A stretch of DNA of 22,754 bases from assembly GCA_900755995.1 (NCBI GenBank), contig CAAEIM010000134.1, positions 1 to 22,754 of the forward strand, in the 5' to 3' direction. The notes below the pieces were generated by a model that did no database searches, was not told the origin of the DNA, and was given only the letters and a program-made list of their open reading frames with translations. The position numbers and the translations under genes are program-made. Below are positions 15,211 through 22,471 of the stretch, in pieces. Position 1 is the stretch's first letter. Every line of letters starts with the position of its first letter. Source of the DNA: Clostridia bacterium. Its GTDB lineage: Bacteria; Bacillota; Clostridia; Oscillospirales; Acutalibacteraceae.

Positions 15211-16050
15211 ATGGTGAAAATTATTACGGATTCCGCAGCGGATTTTGAGCCGTCGGAATTAAAAGAGCTTTCAATCGAGTGTATTCCGCTGTCGGTTTGC
15301 TTTGGCGCAGAGCAATATAAAGAAAACATTGAGCTTTCTAAGGAGGAATTTTTTAATAAGCTGAAAAGCAGTAAGGAACAGGTCAGAACCTCTCAGCCGT
15401 CTTTGCACGATATTGTGGACAAATTTGAGGAGGCGGAGCATAACGGGGAGGGGGGAGTTGCGATTTTTCTTTCCTCAAAAATCAGCGGAACTGCCAATAC
15501 CGCAAAAACAGCCGCAGAAATGACATCCTGCAAAAGAGTTTTTACGGTGGATTCCCTTTCAGCCTCGGCAGGGCAAAGACTTTTGGTTGAATATGCGGTA
15601 AAGCTTCGCAGGCAGGGCAAAACAGCGGCGGAAATTTACAGACAGCTTGAAAAAATAAAATCAAAAATATCTCTGTTCGCCTGCCTTGATACAGTGGAGT
15701 ATCTGCACAAAGGAGGAAGAATTTCATCTGCTGTGGCAGCGCTGGGCACAATTACTCACATCAAACCGATAATCAGACTAAGCGGAGGAGAAGTAAAATT
15801 GCTTGCAAAGGGATTCAGTATGCGCAGGGAAATTAAAAATATTGCAGAAAGGCTCGGCAGGGAAGAGCTGAATCCCGAGTTTCCGATTTATGTGATGTAT
15901 TCCGATAATGTTGAACCGGCAAAGGAAATGGCGGAGCATATTAAGAAAATTTTGCCGGGTATTTACAATATTAAATTTGCGAGAATAGGAGCGGTAGTTG
16001 GCAGTCATATCGGCACAAATGCCTGCGGTGCGGCTTTTGTGAAGGCATAA
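15211..16050 (+). CDS. DegV-family fatty-acid-binding protein
   Basis: 279 residues, normal DegV length. DegV proteins bind a fatty acid; in Firmicutes the related FakB proteins present it to a kinase. ATG 15211 follows GAGGTG (15200-15205). The N-terminus VKIITDSAADF, the SQPSLHD motif after RT, SSKISGTANTAK, TVDSLSASAGQ, and LEYLHKGGR-like VEYLHKGGRISS are all in family order. GSHIGTNACG near the C-terminus is the expected ligand-side motif. No FakA-like kinase is nearby, so it may serve as a stand-alone FakB. The family call is firm; the partner is inference. Confidence 0.92.
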   Translation: MVKIITDSAADFEPSELKELSIECIPLSVCFGAEQYKENIELSKEEFFNKLKSSKEQVRTSQPSLHDIVDKFEEAEHNGEGGVAIFLSSKISGTANTAKTAAEMTSCKRVFTVDSLSASAGQRLLVEYAVKLRRQGKTAAEIYRQLEKIKSKISLFACLDTVEYLHKGGRISSAVAALGTITHIKPIIRLSGGEVKLLAKGFSMRREIKNIAERLGREELNPEFPIYVMYSDNVEPAKEMAEHIKKILPGIYNIKFARIGAVVGSHIGTNACGAAFVKA

Positions 16051-16144
16051 CGAATTTTTAGCATAAAAGCAAAGGGAGTTTTTTGGGACAGCCTTTAGAC
16101 TATAATATAAATATGCCCCAAATCTTTAATAAGGAGTTGCCAAA

Positions 16145-16279
16145 ATGCCAAATACAGATGTATATATAAATGTCTGCATTTTTATTATTATAAGCTATGC
16201 TATGCGCTATCCCATAAAATCAATCTTGCTTAGCCGAAAACAGTCGGCGAGAGGGAAGCATCAAAAAAGCACCGATTGA
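16145..16279 (+). CDS. Possible 44-aa small protein
   Basis: ATG 16145 to TGA 16277-16279, with AAGGAG (16131-16136) 8 nt upstream and a perfect TATAAT (16101-16106) about 40 nt upstream; no good -35 is seen. The product MPNTDVYINVCIFIIISYAM starts with a hydrophobic stretch that could span or touch the membrane, then a basic tail. Its end lies in the hairpin at 16269-16291, which is followed by TTTGTTTT on this strand. Not recognised; could be chance. Confidence 0.35.
   Translation: MPNTDVYINVCIFIIISYAMRYPIKSILLSRKQSARGKHQKSTD
16233..16248 (+). other. Small hairpin inside the possible 44-aa ORF
   Basis: GCCGA (16233-16237) pairs with TCGGC (16244-16248). Together with the terminator-like hairpin at 16269 it leaves open that 16107-16299 is a small RNA, not a coding gene. 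Confidence 0.25.
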
Positions 16280-16291
16280 TTATGTCGGTGC
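16263..16291 (-). terminator. Terminator of the O-antigen ligase gene
   Basis: GCACCGA (16269-16275) pairs with TCGGTGC (16285-16291). On the minus strand the stem is followed by TTTTTT (16263-16268). The stop codon of the gene (16280-16282) is in the loop, so coding sequence and terminator overlap. It can also work on the plus strand (TTTGTTTT). Confidence 0.7.
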
Positions 16292-17869
16292 TTTGTTTTG
16301 TGAAAAACCCCGCATAGCCTCGCACAGGGCAAGGAAAATTATAAACAGGGGAGTGGTTATTGGTTGAGCAATATTCACCACAGCCTGAACGGCATAGCAT
16401 ATAACCGCCGCAGCAAAGGCGATAGCCACAGGATTTTGAGCGGCAGATTTAACTGCACTTTTCAATGCGCCGAAAATTATACAAAGGTAAGACGCAAGTC
16501 CCAGAATTCCCGTAGTTATAAGGTAATTGATGTATTCATTGTGAGCGCAGTTTGTGGAGCTGTCGCCGTAATGCTTGAGTCCCTCAAAATATGGTTCAAA
16601 GACATTGTAAAAAGTATCCGGACCGCAGCCGAAAAGCTTGTTGTAAAAAGAAAAATCTCCGAATATCCAAAACGACCTGATCCACATATAGCCTCGGTGT
16701 GTGCCCCAGCTGTCGTTAAAGCGGAGAAATCCCCTTAAAGCTCCGAGGTCTGTTTCGGTGTCTATTACGCTGAAATAATACACCGCAAATATCGCACCCA
16801 CAGCCATTGCGGCAAATACTGCTCCTATCGCAACAGGCACAGCCAACGGCAGCCGTTTATCAGGTGATTTGTAATCAAGATAATACAGCCCTGCAGTGAT
16901 TACAGCGGCGGCAAGAATAGCAATCCATACTTTATTTGAGTACACGAGCAGGCTTTGAAATTCCGAAATTCCCTTTGAATTGTCGCCCATACATAACGAA
17001 AACAGTCTGAGCAGCTTTCCGCTTGCCAGCATAAGCGTAGCAGCAAGGAAAAATCTTTTGAGTCTTATAATCCTGCGTGAAAACCAAATAAGCAGAACAG
17101 CCATAACAACGCCAAGTCCGAGAATACCGGAGTAGCTGTCGGCAGTCATAAGAGCCATATAGCCAAAAACTGAGGAAATATGGTAAACAATGCGGTGACT
17201 GCGGTTTTCACTCGTCACAGAAAGCGAAACGGTAACGGGCATAACAACGCAGATAAAGCTCGACATCAGGTTTTTATTGCCAATGGTGGAGGTGAAGTTT
17301 TCAATAGTCTGCGCATCGGAAAGTACATTGAACATACCAAGAGGGTCAATGTAAAAGCAGTTCAGAATATCGAGCAGGTAAACCGCACAGGAGCATAACG
17401 CCAGAGCGAGAAAAACATAGCTTTTAAAGCGGAAAAGCCTTGTGATTAAAAAGTACACAACAGTGTAGCAGATAATCAGAATCAGACCGTTGTTTCTGCC
17501 GCTTGTTCCAAAGAGAGCACCTTTTGGGTCGGAGGAAAAGATTGTTGACACCGTGCACACCAACAGAAAAGCTCCCACCGCACAGTCGGTAAACGAGAGC
17601 CTTTTATACCACGGCACAGGCTCGGATTTTGATTTCGGGGTATTGTCGGAATTTGTAATCATCGCCGCACCTATCATAAACGCAAGCACGGCAGTTGCCG
17701 AAAGAAAAAAGAAGTATTTGTCGTGCCTGATATTAAAGAAATAGTTGGTATAAAACAGCGGAAAAATCGTAAACATCGCAACCAAAAATATGTTTACAAA
17801 CTTGCTTTTTATCGAATATTTATCATCAGCCACAGTGCCTGAAGTTTTCAGGCTTTTATTGTCAGCCAT
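16280..17869 (-). CDS. O-antigen ligase/Wzy-family membrane protein
   Basis: Polytopic membrane protein of 529 residues with about 12 hydrophobic segments. It probably polymerises or ligates a lipid-linked surface glycan. The start is ATG 17869 (MADNKSLK), not an ATG 17 codons upstream, because AAAGGCGG lies just before it and the upstream codons contain the promoter region. Family features: GTSGRNNGLI near 121-129, FTSTIGNKN near 192-200, the large loop DSWGTHRGYMWIRSFWIFGD with GCGPDTF, and CAHNEYINYLITTG. These match Wzy_C/O-antigen ligase proteins of Gram-positive bacteria. The gene is alone, with its own promoter and terminator and no glycosyltransferases nearby, so the glycan is unknown. 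Confidence 0.85.
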   Translation of the reverse strand: MADNKSLKTSGTVADDKYSIKSKFVNIFLVAMFTIFPLFYTNYFFNIRHDKYFFFLSATAVLAFMIGAAMITNSDNTPKSKSEPVPWYKRLSFTDCAVGAFLLVCTVSTIFSSDPKGALFGTSGRNNGLILIICYTVVYFLITRLFRFKSYVFLALALCSCAVYLLDILNCFYIDPLGMFNVLSDAQTIENFTSTIGNKNLMSSFICVVMPVTVSLSVTSENRSHRIVYHISSVFGYMALMTADSYSGILGLGVVMAVLLIWFSRRIIRLKRFFLAATLMLASGKLLRLFSLCMGDNSKGISEFQSLLVYSNKVWIAILAAAVITAGLYYLDYKSPDKRLPLAVPVAIGAVFAAMAVGAIFAVYYFSVIDTETDLGALRGFLRFNDSWGTHRGYMWIRSFWIFGDFSFYNKLFGCGPDTFYNVFEPYFEGLKHYGDSSTNCAHNEYINYLITTGILGLASYLCIIFGALKSAVKSAAQNPVAIAFAAAVICYAVQAVVNIAQPITTPLFIIFLALCEAMRGFSQNKAPT

Positions 17870-17904
17870 ATAAAACCGCCTTTCATTCAAAATAGTGTAA
17901 TCAT

Positions 17905-17933
17905 ATTTTATACCCCGCAAAGCCTTATGTCAA
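17905..17933 (-). promoter_or_regulatory. Sigma-A promoter of the O-antigen ligase gene
   Basis: On the minus strand TTGACA (17928-17933) and TAAAAT (17905-17910) are 17 nt apart, about 36 nt before the chosen start. Confidence 0.65.
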
Positions 17934-18011
17934 TTAAAAGAAAATGCAAAACGCTAAGTGACAGGATATTAAAAAAAAGCATGAAAAACTCGATAAAAAT
18001 TCTCAGAAATA

Positions 18012-18040
18012 TTGCATTTTAATATTAAATATGATAGAAT
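18012..18040 (+). promoter_or_regulatory. Promoter of the leader RNA and RCC1/dockerin gene
   Basis: TTGCAT (18012-18017) and TAGAAT (18035-18040) are 17 nt apart. The expected start of transcription, near 18047, coincides with the first base of a 15-bp stem, which supports both calls. Confidence 0.6.
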
Positions 18041-18046
18041 AAAATT

Positions 18047-18202
18047 GCGACATAAATTCAATATTTTTTCTGTGCAAGTGTGTATTTTTATTTAGGTAAA
18101 AATGCACGCTCTATTAAGCATACTTGTACGGAATGTTTGAATTTGTGTCGCAGCAATCGGAGCAGTGCGTTTTTCGTGCGCAGCTTCGGCTGCGCATTTT
18201 TT
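18047..18202 (+). ncRNA. Structured leader RNA with attached terminator
   Basis: Nested stems: P1 18047-18061 with 18137-18151 (15 bp, one G-U); P2 18072-18078 with 18123-18129 (7 bp, one G-U); P3 18079-18089 with 18098-18108 (11 bp, two G-U, 8-nt loop). They are followed after 25 nt by the terminator at 18177-18202. No plus-strand gene lies upstream, so the terminator must act on this transcript: either as an attenuator for the dockerin gene 20 nt downstream or as the end of a small RNA of about 155 nt. I do not recognise a known riboswitch class. Confidence 0.6.
18177..18202 (+). terminator. Strong intrinsic terminator directly before the RCC1/dockerin gene
   Basis: TGCGCAGC (18177-18184), TTCG tetraloop, GCTGCGCA (18189-18196), then TTTTTT. 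The Shine-Dalgarno sequence GGGGAGG (18208-18214) and ATG 18223 follow at once, leaving no room for a second promoter. Expression therefore needs read-through. Confidence 0.85.
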
Positions 18203-18222
18203 AATTAGGGGAGGAAGTAGGA

Positions 18223-21200
18223 ATGTTAAAAATCGGTAAAAAAGTCATATCGGCTTTGCTTGTGCTATGTATTGTATGCTCGGTATTTTCCGTAACCGCA
18301 TTTGCGGAAAGCGACAGTGCGGCTGGTGAACAGGGTGTTCAGACGAATATCGGCGAGGATATGAATATCAAAGGTACAAATTCATTCGGCAGTCTGGTTA
18401 CTTCTGAGCTTGAGCAGAAGGCTGACAGTCAGGAGGAAAACAAAGGATTTAATATATTTTCGGTTGAGGTGACAGGCAAAACCGCAGCTGCCGAATTTGA
18501 AGCCTTGCAGGACTCAACTCTTGTTGTAGCAATTTATGATGAGAGCGGAGTTGAAATGCTTGCTTCGGGCAAGGCAGAGGTTACAAAGGAAGATACAACG
18601 GCAGAGGTTACAATAGATATTGAAACAATGCCGAAGTATTTTTATCTCAGGGCTTTTCTTGTTGATGAAGAAGTTTACCGCCCGCTCTGCAATGCTTATG
18701 AGTCGCCTAACTATACTCAGGAAATGCAGGAGTTTTTTGCAAAGACGACGGACGATTTTGAAAGCGACAAGGTACTTAACCTTGACAGCGACAAAACAAA
18801 TAACTTTGCCGTTTATGATGACGAAACAAAGATTATTGAGCAAAACGGAAATAAAAATCAGGTTGCAAGCGTTGATGACGAAGGTCAGAAGTATGTAATT
18901 GAAAATGCCGACAGCTCAATAACCTCGCTTAAAACGGGCGACATTTTTTCGTACAATTACGGCGATGATAAGCTCCTCATTGTAAAGGTAAAGAGCATAA
19001 GCGTAAGCGGCACAACTGCGACCATCTACGGCGACGAGGTAGAGCTTGAAGAAGTTTTTGACTATGTAAAAATGGATGAAACCGGCGATTTGTCAAATGC
19101 CGAGGTTGACCCCTCAACCTGCGACGAGGGCGTTACATATGAGGGAATTGACGATGAAGAAGCAAGCCCAAAGAATTTAAGTCCTGTTGGTGCTGATATT
19201 GAAGGAAGTATCGGAACTTCAATTTCCTTAGAATTTAAAGGCTCAATACAGGGTAAATTTAAATTAGGTGTTGAAGCTAAAACTAAGGTTTATGTTACTC
19301 TGCAATATCAGTATGTTGAATTTTCTATAAAGTACTCTGCTAAGCTTAGCTTTGCTATTAAAGCTAAATTTGCCGAGAAGAAATTTAAAATTACAACAAT
19401 AGGAATCTCACCCGTACCCGGCATTTATATTGAATTTACGCCTTCTGTAGTAGTTGAGGCTGATGTACAAATTGAATTGAGCGGAACTTTGTCAGGCTCA
19501 GTGGGAATAAGGGCTACAATGGGCAGTGGCATTGAAGATATATCAAAGTCACCGAGCTTTAAATCAGAGCTAAAGGTAAAAGGAACAGTGTTTATCGGAC
19601 TGTCTATGGAACCAAGAGTCGGAGTGCTTTCGGATATTGTATCTGTCGGTATGGAGGCAAAAGCCGGCGCTGAGCTTGAAGCGTCAATGAGTCTTTATGA
19701 CAGCACCGACAACGCATCACCTCCTGTTAAGCATGATTGTGCTAAATGTATTAAGGGTGAAATTTCTATAAAAAAGTCTTTGTCAGCCGATGTTTGTTTT
19801 CTTAAAATGGAAAAATTAAAACTTAAAAGAACATTTTATGAAAAGAAATTTAAATTGTGCGATTTTCACTATTCCTTTGATTACAACGAGTTTGCCTTTA
19901 CCACCTGCCCACATCAAAAATATAGGGTAACAGTAACGGTAAAAAACAGCAAGGGAGAAGCCGTTAGCGGAGCAAAGGTAAACGATCAATACGAAACTGA
20001 CTCCAACGGAAAAACTCAGTTTTACCTTGCCGGTGGTAATTATAAATTTACAGCTGCGAAAGATGGAGTAGGCACGGCAAAGAAAACTGTAAAAATTAAA
20101 AAAAATGCAGTAAGTGTTAAGATGAGATTAGCCAGTAAGTTGACAGATAGTGAAATAAAAAGCGGCAGCGGCGATGATGACTATGAAGAAGATACTAAAC
20201 TAAGTCTTGGAGAATACCACAGCGGAACAATAACCGAAAACGGCGATTTGTATATGTGGGGAGATAATACATACGGACAACTTGGTGACGGAACAACAAC
20301 CAAAAGATTAACCCAGACAAAGGCAATGAACAATGTAAAAGCTGTAAGTCTTGGAGGACATCAAAGCGGAGCAATAACCGAAAACGGCGATTTGTATATG
20401 TGGGGACTTAATAATTACGGACAGATTGGTGACGGAACAACAACTGACAGATATACCCCGACAAAGATAATGAGCAATGTAAAAGCTGTAAGTCTGGATG
20501 ATTATCAAGGCGGAGCAATAACCGAAAACGGCGACTTGTATATGTGGGGGGAGAATTATTACGGACAGCTCGGCGACGGAACAACAACCGACAGATATAC
20601 CACAACAAAGATAATGAGCAATGTAAAAACTGTAAGTCTTGGAGGTAGTCACAGTGCAGCAATAACCGAAAACGGCGATTTGTATATGTGGGGAAATAAT
20701 GGTTACGGACAGCTCGGTGACGGAACAACAGATCCCCATTATATCCCGGAAAAGATTATGAGCAATGTAAAAGCGGTTAGTCTTGGAGATTGGCACAGCG
20801 GAGCAATAACCGAAAACGGCGATTTGTATATGTGGGGATGGAATTTGCATGGAGCTCTCGGCGCTGGAACCAAAACAACATCCAGACATATCCCAACAAA
20901 GATAATGAGTAATGTAAAAGCTGTAAGTCTGGGTGATTATCGCAGCGGAGCAATAACCGAAAACGGCGACTTGTATATGTGGGGAGAGAATTATCACGGA
21001 CAGCTCGGCGACGGTACACACGGTTCAACAAATGACAGATATACCCCAACAAAGATAATGAGCAATGTAAAAGCTGTAAGCCTGGATGAGTGGCACAGCG
21101 GAGCAATAACCGAAAACGGCGATTTGTATATGTGGGGACTTAATAATTACGGACAGATTGGTGACGGAACAACAACCGACAGACATACCCCGACCAAAAT

Positions 21201-21891
21201 TACAATCCCACCAGCCAATGCAAAATTTCTTGAGGCTGTTTCAGCAAGCGGTGGAAGTAAAACCGAAGCATTCACCGGTTTACAACCGAATGAAGTCTAC
21301 AACTTCTACTCTATGAAAACAAAAGATGCGGAAAATCCTTTCGGCTCTGTCAATCTGCTCTACATAACTCAGGCTACAGCAGATGAAAACGGAAACCTAA
21401 GCATTACCTACAAGTCTGATGAAAGCTATGACAAAGCAATAAACTTTGTTGTACCTCTTAAACAGATTGATGTGTCAACTGCAGCGGTTACTATGGACAA
21501 CCTTAATTACAACGGACAAAACCAATATGTAAAGCCTGTTGTAACTCTTAACGGCAAAACTCTTACTGAGGGAGAGGACTACGACCTCAGCGGAGATTAC
21601 TTTGCAAAAGACGCAGGAAATTACACGGTAACAATCAGCGGCAGAGGCTTGTTCACTGGAGAAGTTGATTTTAACTACTCTGTTATTGTTCCTGATAAAT
21701 TCGGCGATGTAAACCTTGACGGTCGGTCAGATATTCAGGATGTAACCCAGCTGCAAAGATATCTTGCACATATGATAAGTTTTAACGATGAGCAAAAGAT
21801 TATTGCAGATGTGAACGGCGACGGAATTATTGCAATAGATGATGCAACGATAATTCAGATATACCTTGCTGAGTATCTGCAATTAGTCTGA
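18223..21891 (+). CDS. Secreted dockerin protein with seven RCC1 repeats
   Basis: Large exported protein of 1222 residues, apparently non-enzymatic. Order: signal peptide (1-28, AFA/E); N-terminal scaffold shared with the locus at 11238 (about 30-562), including Cys506, Cys509 and Cys562; a carboxypeptidase-regulatory-like beta domain (about 566-636, KNSKGEAVSGAKV); seven RCC1 units (661 to about 996), enough for one seven-bladed propeller; a short module (NLLYITQATADENGN) also found in the paralog; an MBG/Big-like beta domain (about 1085-1155, LNYNGQNQYVKPVVTLNG); and a two-repeat dockerin (1161-1222, DVNLDGRSDIQDVTQLQ). GGGGAGG lies 8 nt before ATG 18223. The dockerin implies docking to a cohesin scaffold. 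The propeller probably binds protein or glycan; the ligand is unknown. It is probably controlled by the folded leader and terminator just upstream. Confidence 0.85.
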   Translation: MLKIGKKVISALLVLCIVCSVFSVTAFAESDSAAGEQGVQTNIGEDMNIKGTNSFGSLVTSELEQKADSQEENKGFNIFSVEVTGKTAAAEFEALQDSTLVVAIYDESGVEMLASGKAEVTKEDTTAEVTIDIETMPKYFYLRAFLVDEEVYRPLCNAYESPNYTQEMQEFFAKTTDDFESDKVLNLDSDKTNNFAVYDDETKIIEQNGNKNQVASVDDEGQKYVIENADSSITSLKTGDIFSYNYGDDKLLIVKVKSISVSGTTATIYGDEVELEEVFDYVKMDETGDLSNAEVDPSTCDEGVTYEGIDDEEASPKNLSPVGADIEGSIGTSISLEFKGSIQGKFKLGVEAKTKVYVTLQYQYVEFSIKYSAKLSFAIKAKFAEKKFKITTIGISPVPGIYIEFTPSVVVEADVQIELSGTLSGSVGIRATMGSGIEDISKSPSFKSELKVKGTVFIGLSMEPRVGVLSDIVSVGMEAKAGAELEASMSLYDSTDNASPPVKHDCAKCIKGEISIKKSLSADVCFLKMEKLKLKRTFYEKKFKLCDFHYSFDYNEFAFTTCPHQKYRVTVTVKNSKGEAVSGAKVNDQYETDSNGKTQFYLAGGNYKFTAAKDGVGTAKKTVKIKKNAVSVKMRLASKLTDSEIKSGSGDDDYEEDTKLSLGEYHSGTITENGDLYMWGDNTYGQLGDGTTTKRLTQTKAMNNVKAVSLGGHQSGAITENGDLYMWGLNNYGQIGDGTTTDRYTPTKIMSNVKAVSLDDYQGGAITENGDLYMWGENYYGQLGDGTTTDRYTTTKIMSNVKTVSLGGSHSAAITENGDLYMWGNNGYGQLGDGTTDPHYIPEKIMSNVKAVSLGDWHSGAITENGDLYMWGWNLHGALGAGTKTTSRHIPTKIMSNVKAVSLGDYRSGAITENGDLYMWGENYHGQLGDGTHGSTNDRYTPTKIMSNVKAVSLDEWHSGAITENGDLYMWGLNNYGQIGDGTTTDRHTPTKITIPPANAKFLEAVSASGGSKTEAFTGLQPNEVYNFYSMKTKDAENPFGSVNLLYITQATADENGNLSITYKSDESYDKAINFVVPLKQIDVSTAAVTMDNLNYNGQNQYVKPVVTLNGKTLTEGEDYDLSGDYFAKDAGNYTVTISGRGLFTGEVDFNYSVIVPDKFGDVNLDGRSDIQDVTQLQRYLAHMISFNDEQKIIADVNGDGIIAIDDATIIQIYLAEYLQLV
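20203..21222 (+). repeat. Seven tandem RCC1 units at DNA level
   Basis: Unit starts (SLG/SLD codons) are at 20203, 20347, 20491, 20635, 20779, 20926 and 21079, giving lengths of 144, 144, 144, 144, 147 and 153 nt. Every unit contains ITENGDLYMWG. DNA identity between units is high, which points to recent duplication or gene conversion. Confidence 0.9.
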
Positions 21892-21935
21892 CAGAAAGGA
21901 ATTTTTATAATCCAAAAATAAACAGCAAAACATAA

Positions 21936-21969
21936 CAAGCGGCGGCAGATAAAGCTGTCGCTTGTTTTT
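21936..21969 (+). terminator. Terminator of the RCC1/dockerin gene
   Basis: An 11-bp stem with G-U pairs (21936-21946 with 21954-21964) is followed by TTTTT. The sequence is nearly the same as the hydrolase terminator at 4225. Confidence 0.75.
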
Positions 21970-21989
21970 GCAAACAGCCGGCCGCAGGT

Positions 21990-22008
21990 GCAGCAGTGCT
22001 GCTTTTTT
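21990..22008 (+). terminator. Second terminator before the tRNA
   Basis: GCAGC (21990-21994) pairs with GCTGC (21998-22002), followed by TTTTTT. Confidence 0.55.
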
Positions 22009-22092
22009 AGATAAATAAACAGTTGTCTGACGAAAGTATGAAAAATTGTTTCTCGAATGTATGCAAAATTTCAAAAAATGTAAAAATAACTA

Positions 22093-22121
22093 TTGACAAA
22101 TCGAAATAAGTAGGATATAAT
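22093..22121 (+). promoter_or_regulatory. Consensus sigma-A promoter of tRNA-Pro
   Basis: TTGACA (22093-22098) and TATAAT (22116-22121) match consensus fully with a 17-nt spacer. The mature tRNA begins 37 nt downstream. Confidence 0.9.
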
Positions 22122-22157
22122 AATAAAGCTGACTTAATCAGCAAAGGTTAATAATTT

Positions 22158-22234
22158 CGAGGTGTAGCTCAGTTTGGTAGAGTGCTTGGTTTGGGACCAA
22201 GATGCCGCAGGTTCAAGTCCTGTCACCTCGACCA
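22158..22234 (+). tRNA. tRNA-Pro (anticodon UGG)
   Basis: 77 nt with encoded CCA (22232-22234). The acceptor stem CGAGGTG pairs with CACCTCG. The anticodon stem CTTGG (22185-22189) pairs with CCAAG (22197-22201), with anticodon TGG at 22192-22194. The T-arm has GTTCAAGTC. The UGG anticodon reads CCA and, by wobble, the other proline codons. Confidence 0.95.
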
Positions 22235-22275
22235 TATTATGACGTCACACTGATAGCGATGCGGCGTGAGAAAAG

Positions 22276-22298
22276 TCCCCGATTCCTCGGGGATTTTT
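22276..22298 (+). terminator. Terminator after tRNA-Pro
   Basis: TCCCCGA (22276-22282) pairs with TCGGGGA (22287-22293), followed by TTTTT. It ends the tRNA transcript. Confidence 0.85.
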
Positions 22299-22323
22299 CT
22301 TTATTCTTGCACCAATTCCAGTT

Positions 22324-22352
22324 ATGAGTCTCTAGGCAGAGGCTCATTTTTT
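22324..22352 (+). terminator. Second hairpin/terminator after tRNA-Pro
   Basis: A 10-bp stem (22324-22333 with 22338-22347, one G-T pair) with loop AGGC is followed by TTTTTT. It may back up the first terminator. Confidence 0.65.
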
Positions 22353-22381
22353 AATGAGGTTTATTGAGTCTGAACATCAGC

Positions 22382-22402
22382 TGCACCAATAAAATTGGTG
22401 CA
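22382..22402. repeat. 9-bp inverted repeat TGCACCAAT/ATTGGTGCA
   Basis: TGCACCAAT (22382-22390) and ATTGGTGCA (22394-22402) have a 3-nt loop. The core GCACCA/TGGTGC also occurs near 22308 and 22417. No T-run follows, so a terminator is unlikely; it may be a protein site or a scrap of a mobile element. Confidence 0.4.
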
Positions 22403-22471
22403 TAAAATTAAAAACTGGTGCATCTGAGAAAAATAAGCATAAGTCGCACGGCTTCAAAAAGCCTTAATATA

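Noticed and set aside
18047..18202. Known riboswitch such as c-di-GMP-I
   Set aside because: I could not find the conserved core sequence of c-di-GMP-I or of other classes I know; the fold is dominated by long stems with few conserved-looking loops.
20308..21106. Long minus-strand ORFs with Cys/Tyr/His-rich repeats
   Set aside because: They are antisense shadows of the RCC1 repeats; repetition in the DNA keeps the other frames open.
20203..21222. Regular repeats considered as a CRISPR array
   Set aside because: Units are 144-153 nt, in frame, and encode RCC1 repeats; there is no short repeat/unique spacer pattern.
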